Origin: Silene conica
Taxonomy: Eukaryota > Streptophyta > Magnoliopsida > Caryophyllales > Caryophyllaceae
Direction: 5' to 3'
Assembly: GCA_029255685.2 (NCBI GenBank)
Contig: CM055312.2
Location: 9,572,649 to 9,636,648, forward strand
Length of the DNA: 64,000 nt
A model generated the notes under the pieces. That model was not told the origin of the DNA. It was given only the letters and a program-made list of their open reading frames with translations, and searched no databases. The position numbers were made by a program, and so were the translations under genes. This document shows, one piece after another, positions 49,069-64,000 of this stretch (its first letter is position 1; each line of letters opens with the position of its first letter).

Positions 49069-52000
49069 CTAGTCAGAATCATCTCCATCTTCTTCATCCT
49101 CCTGTGATTCTTCCTCATCTGATGATGTACCGGGACACGTAGGTGGACGTTCAGCAAACGGGTTTGGGCAGTTTCTTTTGTCATGGTGTGCCATTCGCTT
49201 GCAACTGTTGCACATTCGTTTAGGTTTAGAACTCTTCACAACAGCCTTAGTCCGATCAGACGTAAGTCTGGTCCGAGTCCCCTTATTTTTCGCGTGTTTA
49301 GGAGGCAATACCGTTATTTCTTTGCTGGCTGTGCAACCAAGGAACTGCTCAATTTCCTGATGCTTTGTCATCAGATCCTCCGATGGGCCAAGTTTCTCTC
49401 TATATTCCCGGATTAAGCTTGTCAATGATTCGATATCAGCCTTATCTCTGCCTCTAAGCATTCCAACCGTCACGTGCACTTCTGACCACAGCTTTGTCAT
49501 CTCAACCTGGCTGGCATCAATTAGTTCCATCTCCCCATGTTCAACACGAACTGCCTCCTTAGTCCATCATTGACACACATATTGATCGGGAATGGTCTTG
49601 ATACCGTTGCTTGAGTAAATCCAAATGATGTGTCTACATAATAGTCCAGAACGCTCAAACATTTTGCAAGTGCAAGCTGTCTGAAATGAACCTGATTAAA
49701 CAAAAGATCAAAACTCTATAACGTCAGACATGTGACTCCATGCTACTAGACATATAACCCTATAACACACCATGCACAAGTCCAATAATATGCACCTCTA
49801 TTTTTGAAACTCCACGTGTCATTCTATACCCTAATGGTGTGTAACTCTTATGTGTCACTGAATATATCTAGGTGTGTAACTCTAAAAAAACAAATTTGAG
49901 ATTTAATACCTGAATTGAACTGGACTTCGAAAATCTTGCGCCTTTCACTATCTCGGACTGTTGTAATCTCGACGCCATCGGTCTCTGTGAAGCCCCGTGC
50001 ACTGATACCATTCGTGGACTGTATGACCTCTTCCTGGAATTCCTCAAATACAGCATGCGTGTAAACCTTCTCGCCTTGTCTTTCAATAGGGGAGTTAGTT
50101 TTCAATTTTGCGGACGAATGTTTATTATCGTTGTCAAATTTCTTTTGGTTATACCTCTGTTGTTCGATGGCACTCGTGTAACGCATCCAGAACTCCACCA
50201 ACGTCCCGTATAGGTTCTCGAATCTCTTAAAGAAGCTATTTTCACTTTCATATCGCTGGGTCGTCCTTATAACACTACCCATTTCGAGGTCCCTACAGTG
50301 TGCCAAAACCCATTGATTCCTTATCAGATAAACCTCCTTAAACCAGGCTACGTTATTGACCCCATGTTGCAGCATAATCTCACCCCACCGCGTATCAAAT
50401 TCTTCCGGTTCAATCTCATCGTCCCACACTATGGCGTTCAATTTTTTGATGAATTCGGGGTAATCTTTGGAAGCAGTCCCGAACTTGATGGGGACCTTGT
50501 TCAGTATGTGCCACATACAGAAGCGGTGTCGGGCTTGCTTGAAAACATTGTTCACGGACAGTATAATCCCGGGGTCTTGGTCGGTTATAATATACCGGGG
50601 TTCCTTGCCGCCCATCGCCAATAAAAAATGCTTGAATACCCAGTCAAAATATGAGTGGTGCTCCCTAAAAACCAAGGCACAAGCAAAAGTTACTGAGTGC
50701 TTGTGGCTGTCAACTCCGGTGAAGGGCGCGAACTCCATTCTGTACTTGTTCGTCCCGTACGTCAGGTCGAACGACACCGCGTCCCCATATACAAAGTAGT
50801 TCTTCCGTGACAAGGAGTCCGCCCAGAAGACCATCGTCAAACTGCTATCAACATCAACCGCGTATTCGAAGTAAAAACCATCACTGTTAGCCGCTTTCTC
50901 CTTCATAAGGTCCACGAACAATTGACCGTCCCTTTGATTGATGTAGCATTTAACGTCCCTCTGGAAGTTCTTGAAGTCGTTAAAGGTTGCGCCAATGTTT
51001 CCGTACCCACTGAGCAGTTCTTTGCATATTTTAAACGTCTGTGTGGCTCCGATTTTTAACTGTATCCACCAACGGAAAGTTAGTAAGTATAAATGATAAA
51101 AAGTTCCCAAATTAATGAAGGACAAACAGCATTGCACTAACCCTCGAATTCGATAGGATAAACCCCTTATGGTACTCGTGTAATCGCCTCGACAACTTAT
51201 GGAACTCTCTGTCTTTGATGTCAACAAGATTGTGAGAGTGCCCGACATGAAACTGGTCAACCACTACAGTGCCATTACACATAAAAAGTCTAATACGAGC
51301 CTTGCACCCGATCCTTATTGTCTTCCTATTCCTAATCTGCTTATTTTCACCAACGGTACTGGTCCCCTCGCCTGCGGACTGGTCGTCCTCGTTATTGCCC
51401 GTCGTCCTCTTGTAGTACGTACATCCTTGTCTGTTACATACCAGAAGCTTTGTTTTTAACGTACCATCGCGCCACTTCTTCGTAGTGTACTTACGCACAT
51501 CAAACCCGCATGCAAGCGCGTATACCATGTAGAATTTGGTAGCTTCCTCGACGGTACTGAACACCTGGTTCAGGTACGGGGTAAACTCATCTTCAACTAC
51601 CCTATAGTACTCATCGGCTGCAACATTTGTGAAAACAGCGTCAAATTCCTCTTCACCGACAACGGGTTCGTTCTCGTAAGACACACTGCCTGCACATGGT
51701 AAGCATCTGACATAAGGTTTATGAAGTAGGCATAGAGTTACAGACATTACGCGTTAGAGTTACTCATATTGTTCATTGGAGTTACACAAACGAAGATATA
51801 GAGTTACAAGGCTTCTGCATCATAGTTACTCAGATTGTTCATAGGAGTGACACAATGTAAGCTATAGAGTTACAAGGCCACTGCAATAGAGTTACACGTA
51901 TTATTTAATGGAGTTACACGTGATTAAATAAATACAATTTCACGACTTTATTCCATAGAGTTACACAAATTCTTCATTAGAGTGACAAAAATTGTAGAAT

Positions 52001-52533
52001 GGAATGACACGAATGTTGAATGACAGAATTAAAGAAATATGCAATACAGTTACACAGTATAAGATACAGAGTTACAATGCTTCTGCAGTAGTTACACGTG
52101 ATTAAATAAATACAATCTCACAAATTTTATCCCATAGAGTGACACGAATGTGGAATGACAGAATAAAAGAAATATGCAATACAGTTACACAGTATAAGAT
52201 ATAGAGTTACAGTGCTTTTGAAATAGAGTTATACGTACTATGTAATGGAGTTACACGCGATTAAATAAACACAATTACACAAAATATATTCCACTACTAC
52301 ACGTTGCTCATTAAAGTTATACAACTAAAAAAATAGAGTTCATGCGTTGTTGAACGGAGTAACATATGCTCTCAAGTTGAATCACACGCTTTGAAGTTAA
52401 ACAGCCAACACGCCGAGAAGGTCTCTGTAAATGTTCCATGCAACAGGTATTACGTCCACAAAGACGTTTAAACAATGAAAAAAAAATACAAACGAATACC
52501 ATCGATCAAATGTTCAAACTGTGAATGCTCAAT
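49069..52533 (-). pseudogene. MULE transposase (FAR1-type), right arm, broken
   Basis: Same gene as in the left arm, not interrupted by the gypsy element. On the minus strand: exon 1 52533-52500 (start codon changed to ATT), exon 2 51753-51142 (FAR1-type DNA-binding region), exon 3 51059-49910 (MULE DDE domain: SFDLTYGTNKY, IITDQDPG, RYESENSFFKR) and exon 4 from about 49676 (SWIM finger CTCKMFERSGLLCRH, knuckle CNSCKRMAHHDKRNC). A TGA at 49569-49567 replaces the Arg codon seen in the left arm. Upstream of exon 2 the reading frame can be extended to an in-frame ATG at 51747, inside the intron; the splice to exon 1 gives a better match of phase. Not expected to be active. Confidence 0.87.
51753..52499. 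repeat. Transposase intron 1 built of AGAGTTACA repeats, right arm
   Basis: Mirror of the left-arm intron. Units of 20-25 bp around ATAGAGTTACA run over most of its length. Confidence 0.8.
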
Positions 52534-52951
52534 GATAGGGTAGAATGAATAGAATGAATGCTGCTTGTTGTTATGAAAAATCGCGTCGGATTTCTGAATT
52601 GACGTTCTTGAATACTTGTGTTTTGTAATTGATGTAGTGAGTATTTTTTTTTTTAGATCTGACTGTAGTTTTGTTAATGGTGGAAGGAGGAGGAATGAGA
52701 ATTCGAGAAGACGAAGGAGTGCATGGGGAGGAATAACCGCATGATTGTGTTGTGTTGTGTCAGTATTGGAAACCTAAACTGTAATCAAACCCACATTTTT
52801 CTTTTTTTTTAAATAAAAAGTCATTAATTGCCCTTTTTTGCATTAATAACATCTCATTTGTCCATCTAATCTCAGCCATCCATCCTCCAATATCTAATGG
52901 TTGTAAATAAGACTCAAGAACTCAACCAAGGAGGTGGACTCATTTGAACTT

Positions 52952-53606
<655 letters not shown>

Positions 53607-53620
53607 TATATATATATATA

Positions 53621-58870
<5,250 letters not shown>

Positions 58871-59035
58871 TATATATATATATAGAGAGATTGCATCTTG
58901 TGAGGTCTATGATCTTAAATGAGGATTAAGGTCTACTTGTAGATCCAAATAAGAACCATTGGATCAACAAGAAGAACCATGAGATGATGCCACGTAGATA
59001 ATACAATTTAAGAAAAAAACGCAAAAATTAATTTA

Positions 59036-59245
59036 GTGGGAGTCGATCCCGCGACCTCGCGCTACAGAGACTAGAACTTTACCAACTCTGCCCCAGCATC
59101 CTTGCTTATTTATGTAATATTGTACCAAGTTTAACACATGATTTTTGAAGTATAATTTTAGGTCAGATTTCAGCAAAAAACATAAGCGCCACCGATGGGG
59201 ATCGAGCTCGAAACCTCCGGCTTCATGTACAAAAGGCTTATTCAT
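59036..59245 (-). other. tRNA-like segments, left flank of element G
   Basis: On the minus strand the first has an A-box-like GGGGCAGAGTTGGTA and a B-box-like GGGATCGACTCCCAC (59036-59100); the second has TTTCGAGCTCGATCCC (about 59190-59210). Spacing is close to that of a tRNA gene, but no full cloverleaf is obvious. They are probably tRNA-derived, SINE-like heads rather than working tRNA genes. Confidence 0.4.
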
Positions 59246-59654
59246 TGTTCCATATACACTTTATTGATTAATTTCATACTGTAAAAGATTTATACGATTT
59301 TATACGAGGTTTTTATTTGGAATTAACTTAACAAGTATATCTGTTTCGCATCAATTTCCTATTTACTCTTCCGTCTTCTTCTTTGGTTACCTTATTAATT
59401 GCTTCTTCTCGAAATATTTTTTTCTCGAATTGTTTTTTTTTCGAAATTTTTTTGTTCTCGAAATTTTTTTTTCGAAATGTTTTTTCGAGAATTATTTTTT
59501 TGTAGCGGATCCGCCTAATCCAACCCAAACCCTTTCCCGTTAGTTAGGATACCCGATTCCCAAAAATCGGTTCACTTTTCCTTCTTTGGGGTGTCTTTTA
59601 ATTTTTTATGCTGTTTGAATGACAATAGGAAGGGAAAAGGTTTAGGGTTAGATT

Positions 59655-61440
59655 ATGCGGATCTGCGATAGATACACACCTTTAAATGCGTAGATACATA
59701 TGTCTAAATGCGTAGATACACAGCTTTAAATGCGTAAATACATACGCCTAAATGCGTAGATACACATGTCTAAATGCGTAGATACACCCCTTTAAATGCG
59801 TAGATACACATGGTTAAATGCGTAGATACACATATCTAAATGCGTAAATACACACCTTTTAATGCGTAGATACACATGTCTAAATGATAGATACACACCT
59901 TTTAATGCGTAGATACACATGTCTAAATGCGTAGATACACATGTCTAAATGCGTAGATACACACCTTTAAATGCGTAGATACACATGGCTAAATGCGTAG
60001 ATACACATGTCTAAATGCGTAGATACACACCTTTAAATGCATAGATACACATGGCTAAATGCGTAGATACACATGGCTAAATGCGTAGATACACATGTCT
60101 AAATGCGTAGATACACACCTTTAAATGCGTAGATACACATGGCTAAATGCGTAGATACACATCTCTAAATGCGTAGATACACATGTCTAAATGCGTAGAT
60201 ACACATGGTTAAATGCGTAGATACACATGTCTAAATGCGTAGATACACACCTTTAAATGCGTAGATACACATGGCTAAATGCGTAGATACACATGTCTAA
60301 ATGCGTAGATACACATGTCTAAATGCGTAGATACACACCTTTAAATGCGTAGATACACATCTCTAAATGCGTAGATACACACGTTTAAATGCGTAAATAC
60401 ACATGGCTAAATGCGTAGATACACATTGCCAAAATGCGTAGATCACATGGTTAAATGCGTAGATAAACATGGTTAAATGCGTAGATACACATCTCTAAAT
60501 GCGTAGATACATATGTCTAAATGCGTAGATACACACCTTTAGATGCGTAGATACAAATTGCTAAATGCGTAGATACATCTTTAAATGCGTAGATCAATGT
60601 TGTCAGGATCGGGATCCTAGTTTGGATCGAAGAGGGGTGGTAGGATTGGATCGCAGGATCGAATCGTAGGATCGTAAGATCCTACAAATAGCTTAGATAA
60701 ACAAGTTTATGCACACAGTTTGGTATAATTTGTGATATATAATGTTAAAAGTTAATTTAATGACATGAAAATTGTAATATTCATATCAACATATTGCATA
60801 TACCTTTAATTAATAGTTGTAAGTATAGAAGAACAACAAACTCACAAATTTATAACACAAATAAGCATTTTACGATCCTGAACGATCCTACCATCGATCC
60901 TGACCGATCCTATACGATCCTGACCGATCCTGTCCGATCCTATCCGATCCTGGACCGATCCTACAGCCAAAACGATCCTACGACGATTTGAATCGTTTTC
61001 CACTTTTTGGATCGTAGGATCGTACGATCCTACGATCCGGATCGCGATTTTAACAACATTGGCGTAGATACATATGTCTAAATGCGTAGATACACATGTC
61101 TAAATGCGTAGATACACATGTCAAAATGCATAGATACATATGTCGAAATGCGTAGATACACATGGCTAAATGCGTAGATACACATTTCTAAATGCGTAGA
61201 TACATATCTTTAAATGCGTAGATACACATGTCTAAATGCGTAAATACACGTGGCTAAATGCGTAGATACACACCTTTAAATTCGTAGGTACACATGTCTA
61301 GTAGATACACACCTTAAATGCGTAGATACACATGGCTAAATGCGTAGATACACATCTCTTAATGCGTAGATACACTTGTCTAAATGCGTAGATACATACC
61401 TTTAAATGCGTAGATACACAACTTTGAATGTGTAGGTACA
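59655..61440. repeat. 22-bp minisatellite, ATGCGTAGATACACA core
   Basis: About sixty copies of a 22-bp unit with constant core AAATGCGTAGATACACA and a variable five-base end (TGTCT, CCTTT, TGGCT, TCTCT), in two blocks (59655-60594 and 61062-61440) split by an inserted MITE. Confidence 0.95.
60595..61061. mobile_element. hAT-like MITE inserted in the minisatellite
   Basis: 467 bp with inverted ends CAATGTTGT...ACAACATTG and an 8-bp target duplication GCGTAGAT (60587-60594 and 61062-61069). The 8-bp duplication and CAATG-type ends fit hAT elements. The interior is packed with CGATCCT / AGGATCG in both orientations, so the element can fold on itself. No coding potential. Confidence 0.8.
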
Positions 61441-61789
61441 CATCTCGAAGTTTTTTTATCGATAAAAAAAGAAATGAAAAAGAAACTTTTCGAAAAAAAA
61501 AATTCGAATTTTTTTTTTCTCGAATTTTTTTTTATTAGAATAGCCCAAGTTACTCAATTAAATATCACAAGTTTTTCAAATCAATATTTCGAAAAAAATG
61601 AAAAAAAAAAAATTGAAACAAAAAACTCGAGAATAAGTCATTAACAAGGTAACTAAAGAAGAAGCCAGAAGAACAAATAAGAAATTGATGCGAAACGGGT
61701 CTACTTATTAAGTTAATTCTAAACAAATACCTTGTATAAGATTGTATAAATATTGTACTATATGAAACTTATCATCAAAGTTTGAGTGG

Positions 61790-62000
61790 CTTATTGGTTT
61801 AGTTGTTGGTCTTTGATGCAGGAGGTCCAGTGTTCGACTCCTAATAGCCGCAGGTTTTGATTTTTGCTTAGTAGTAAAATCGTCGCGTCATAAATAATAT
61901 CCAATATTATACTAATCATCATAAATGCTATGGCCTGTTGGTTAGGCAGTTTGGCTTCCATACTTGGGGTCGCGGGTTCAATTCCTAACGTTGTCAGTTT
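61790..62000 (+). other. tRNA-like segments, right flank of element G
   Basis: On the plus strand, TGGCTTATTGGTTTAGTTG with GTGTTCGACTCCT (61790-61845), and TGGCCTGTTGGTTAGGCAG with the B-box match GGTTCAATTCC (61930-61985). They mirror the left-flank pair in position and direction. A-boxes are imperfect. Confidence 0.4.
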
Positions 62001-62052
62001 TTGATTTTTGCTTAAGATGTAGACCTCAATCCTCGCTCTATATATATATATA

Positions 62053-62781
62053 GGGTTGGGATCCGGTGAGAACCACCTTACAATGAAAACCGTTGAGAAC
62101 TCTTCCTTACGGAGTTTTTCTTTAAAAATTAATGACATAATTGGATTCGGCATGGAATTTTATGGGTAGAGAACATATTTCTTGGTCTAGAAAATAAATA
62201 CTAGTGACGGAAAAATGATAGATACGTAAAAATAGTTAGTAGGTGCACGCAAATTAATAATAAGTATCTCACCTTGATTTTCGTCACTAGTATTTATTTT
62301 CTAGACCGAGAAATATGTTCTCTAGCTATAACATTCCATGCTGAATCCAATTATGTCCTTAATTTTTTTTAAAAAAGTCCGTAAGGTAGAGTTCTTACAA
62401 AGTTCTCATTGTAAGTCTACCTTACAATAAGAACCTTGTGAGAACTCTACCTTACGGACGTTTTTTGAAAAAATTAATGACATAATTGGATTCGGCATGA
62501 CATTTTATAGCTAGAGAACATATTTTGTGGTCTAGAAAATAAATACTAGTGACGGAAATCAAGGTGAGATACGTTTTATTTATTTGCATGCACCTACTAT
62601 CTATTTTTTTCGTATCTATCATTTTTTCCGCCACTAGTATTTATTTTCTAGACCAAGAAATATGTTCTCTGGCCATAAAATTCCATGCCAAATCCAATTA
62701 TGTCATTAATTTTTTTAAAAAAACTCCGTAAGGAAGAGTTCTCACCGGTTTTCATTGTAAGGTGGTTCTCACCGGATTCCA

Positions 62782-62785
<4 letters not shown>
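62053..62785. mobile_element. Fold-back element, family F copy 2 (doubled)
   Basis: Ends GATCCGGTGAGAACCACC and GGTGGTTCTCACCGGAT between TA tracts. Inside are four alternating half-units (about 62053-62210, 62265-62412, 62413-62580, 62620-62785), i.e. two fold-backs in a row joined at an inner terminus-like junction near 62400-62450. Each half matches the F copy at 57234 and the right third of family A. Confidence 0.82.

Positions 62786-62869
<84 letters not shown>
62786..62869. repeat. (TA)n tract
   Basis: About 84 bp of TA between elements F and E. Confidence 0.97.
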
Positions 62870-62872
<3 letters not shown>

Positions 62873-64000
62873 GAGATCACATTAGTCCACCCTAAATATT
62901 TGAGTCCATGAGTCTCACAATGATATCACAAGTTATAAAAGAGTATCATGTTTTTTCAATATCAATTTTTTCCTTTTTTTATTTTTTAATTTTAAATATT
63001 ACTTTTTTTTTTCTTTTTTTTGCCTCTTCTTTTAAAATGACATTTTCTTTATTAAAAAAATTCTCTTTTTCATTATGCACTTTTTTTTAAAATAAACACG
63101 TTTTTTTAAAATTAAAAGGCGTTTTTTCTCGAAATTTTTTTTTCATTACAATATCACAAGTTACTCAATACAATATCACCGGTTATTCAAAATAATATCA
63201 CAAAAAAAAATTCGAGAAAAAAATATTTCGGAAAAAAAAAATTCGAGAGAAAAAATTGAAAAAAATATTTTCGGGAAAAAAAGTTTTTGAAAAATTTCGT
63301 GATATTGTTTAATATAGTGCGTGATATTGTTTAACAAAAGGCATTTTTTCTCGAAATTTTTTTTCGATTTTTTTTCATTACAATATCACAAGTTACTCAA
63401 TACAATATCACTGGTTCTTCAAAATAATATCACAAAAAAAAATTCGAGAGAAAAAATTGAAAAAACTATTTCCGGGAAAAAAAGTTCTTGATATTGTTTA
63501 ATATAGTGCGTGATATTTTTTAACAAAAGACATTTTTTTTTTCGATTTTTTTTTCATTACAATATCACAAGTTACTCAATAAAATATCACCGGTTCTTTA
63601 AAATAATATCACAAAAAAAAAATCGAAAAAAAAATATCTTGGAAAAATATTTCGAGAGAAAAAATTGAAAAAAACATTTCTGGGAAAAAAAGTTTCTTGA
63701 AAAATTCCGTGATATTGTTTAATATAGTGCGTGATATTGTTTAACAAAAGGCGATTTTTCTCGAATTTTTTTTTCGATTTTTTTCATTACAATATCACAA
63801 GTTACTCAATACAATATCACCGGTTCTTCAAAATAATATCACAAAAAAAAAATTCTCAAAAAAAAATCGAGAAAAAAAATATTTGGGAAAAAAATTCGAG
63901 AAAAAATTTTTTTTGGGAAAATAAGTTATGGAAAAAATTTCGTGATATTGTTTTATATAGTGAGTGATATTGTTTCCTATGATATTGTATTGGAAAGGTT
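62870..64000. mobile_element. (TA)n-targeted element, family E copy 2, cut by window end
   Basis: Starts TTGAGATCACATTAGTCCAC and continues with the E-type TTTGAGTCCATGAGTC. The interior is the inverse of the E copy at 55932: ATATCAC-rich units of about 190-235 bp with poly(A)/poly(T) runs, about four copies before the window ends. The right terminus is not in view. Confidence 0.78.

Larger units (their letters stand above)
58885..62038. mobile_element. (TA)n-bordered composite element, family G
   Basis: A 3.15-kb block between TA tracts. The ends match in inverse orientation near GAGGATTAAGGTCTAC (about 58920-58935) and GTAGACCTCAATCCTC (about 62020-62034), one mismatch. Each flank carries two tRNA-like segments pointing outward-to-inward as mirror images (59036-59100 and 59180-59245 on the minus strand; 61790-61860 and 61925-62000 on the plus strand). 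The middle is a 22-bp minisatellite with a hAT-like insertion. Low-complexity TTTCTCGAAATTTTT tracts flank the minisatellite. Confidence 0.6.

Noticed and set aside
59655-61440. CRISPR-like array
   Set aside because: The units are 22 bp and directly adjacent with five variable bases, not repeats separated by unique spacers. The genome is eukaryotic. It is a minisatellite.

Overview
This is plant nuclear DNA, almost certainly from a flowering plant (a eudicot is likely). The evidence is L1-type LINEs with a DUF4283 ORF1, a FAR1-type Mutator-like transposase, Ulp1-like transposon genes, a Tat-clade Ty3/gypsy element with two RNase H domains and an antisense ORF, a CACTA element carrying plant gene fragments, and TTTAGGG-type telomere motifs. 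The species cannot be named from this window. I see no intact host gene. Everything recognisable is a transposable element, a captured gene fragment or a simple repeat, deeply nested.

Layout. 1-2340: unassigned DNA with an AAT microsatellite, a stretch with an organelle-like texture, and a gypsy LTR remnant on the minus strand. 2474-7060: a decayed full-length L1-type LINE (minus). 7060-18318: a decayed Ulp1-like transposon gene (minus) whose first intron holds a 5,119-bp CACTA element (11608-16726, TSD TAA). The CACTA carries exons of an NSF-type AAA ATPase and of a SNF2-family helicase. 18337-20229: two elements bordered by (TA)n.

20317-52954: the centrepiece, a giant palindrome of a Mutator-like element (MULE). 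Each arm (about 9.7 kb without insertions) carries a transposase gene (FAR1 DNA-binding, MULE DDE, SWIM and zinc-knuckle regions) starting at the outer end and pointing inward, and a gene with two tandem Ulp1-like domains starting at the centre and pointing outward. A 102-bp asymmetric spacer (43228-43329) separates the arms; 67 bp of it are a copy of an intron lying 2.4 kb away. The left arm alone received a 10.25-kb Tat gypsy element (22962-33215, TSD GTCCC) and a 5'-truncated LINE (35670-38463, 15-bp TSD). Both Ulp1-like genes have lost their 5' ends at the centre, both transposase copies are broken, and the layout resembles the maize Mu killer locus.

52955-64000: a chain of elements strung between long (TA)n tracts. 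Their termini (ATCCGGTGAG-type, or TGAGTCCACC as in the giant MULE) suggest one superfamily that lands in (TA)n microsatellites. Interiors are unrelated: 98-bp tandem repeats, fold-backs, ATATCAC-rich repeats, and a 22-bp minisatellite that itself holds a hAT-like MITE with an 8-bp TSD. The unifying hypothesis is that the MULE transposase family mobilised these non-autonomous relatives, that (TA)n tracts act as self-renewing landing pads, and that head-to-head doubling of one arm recurred at several scales.
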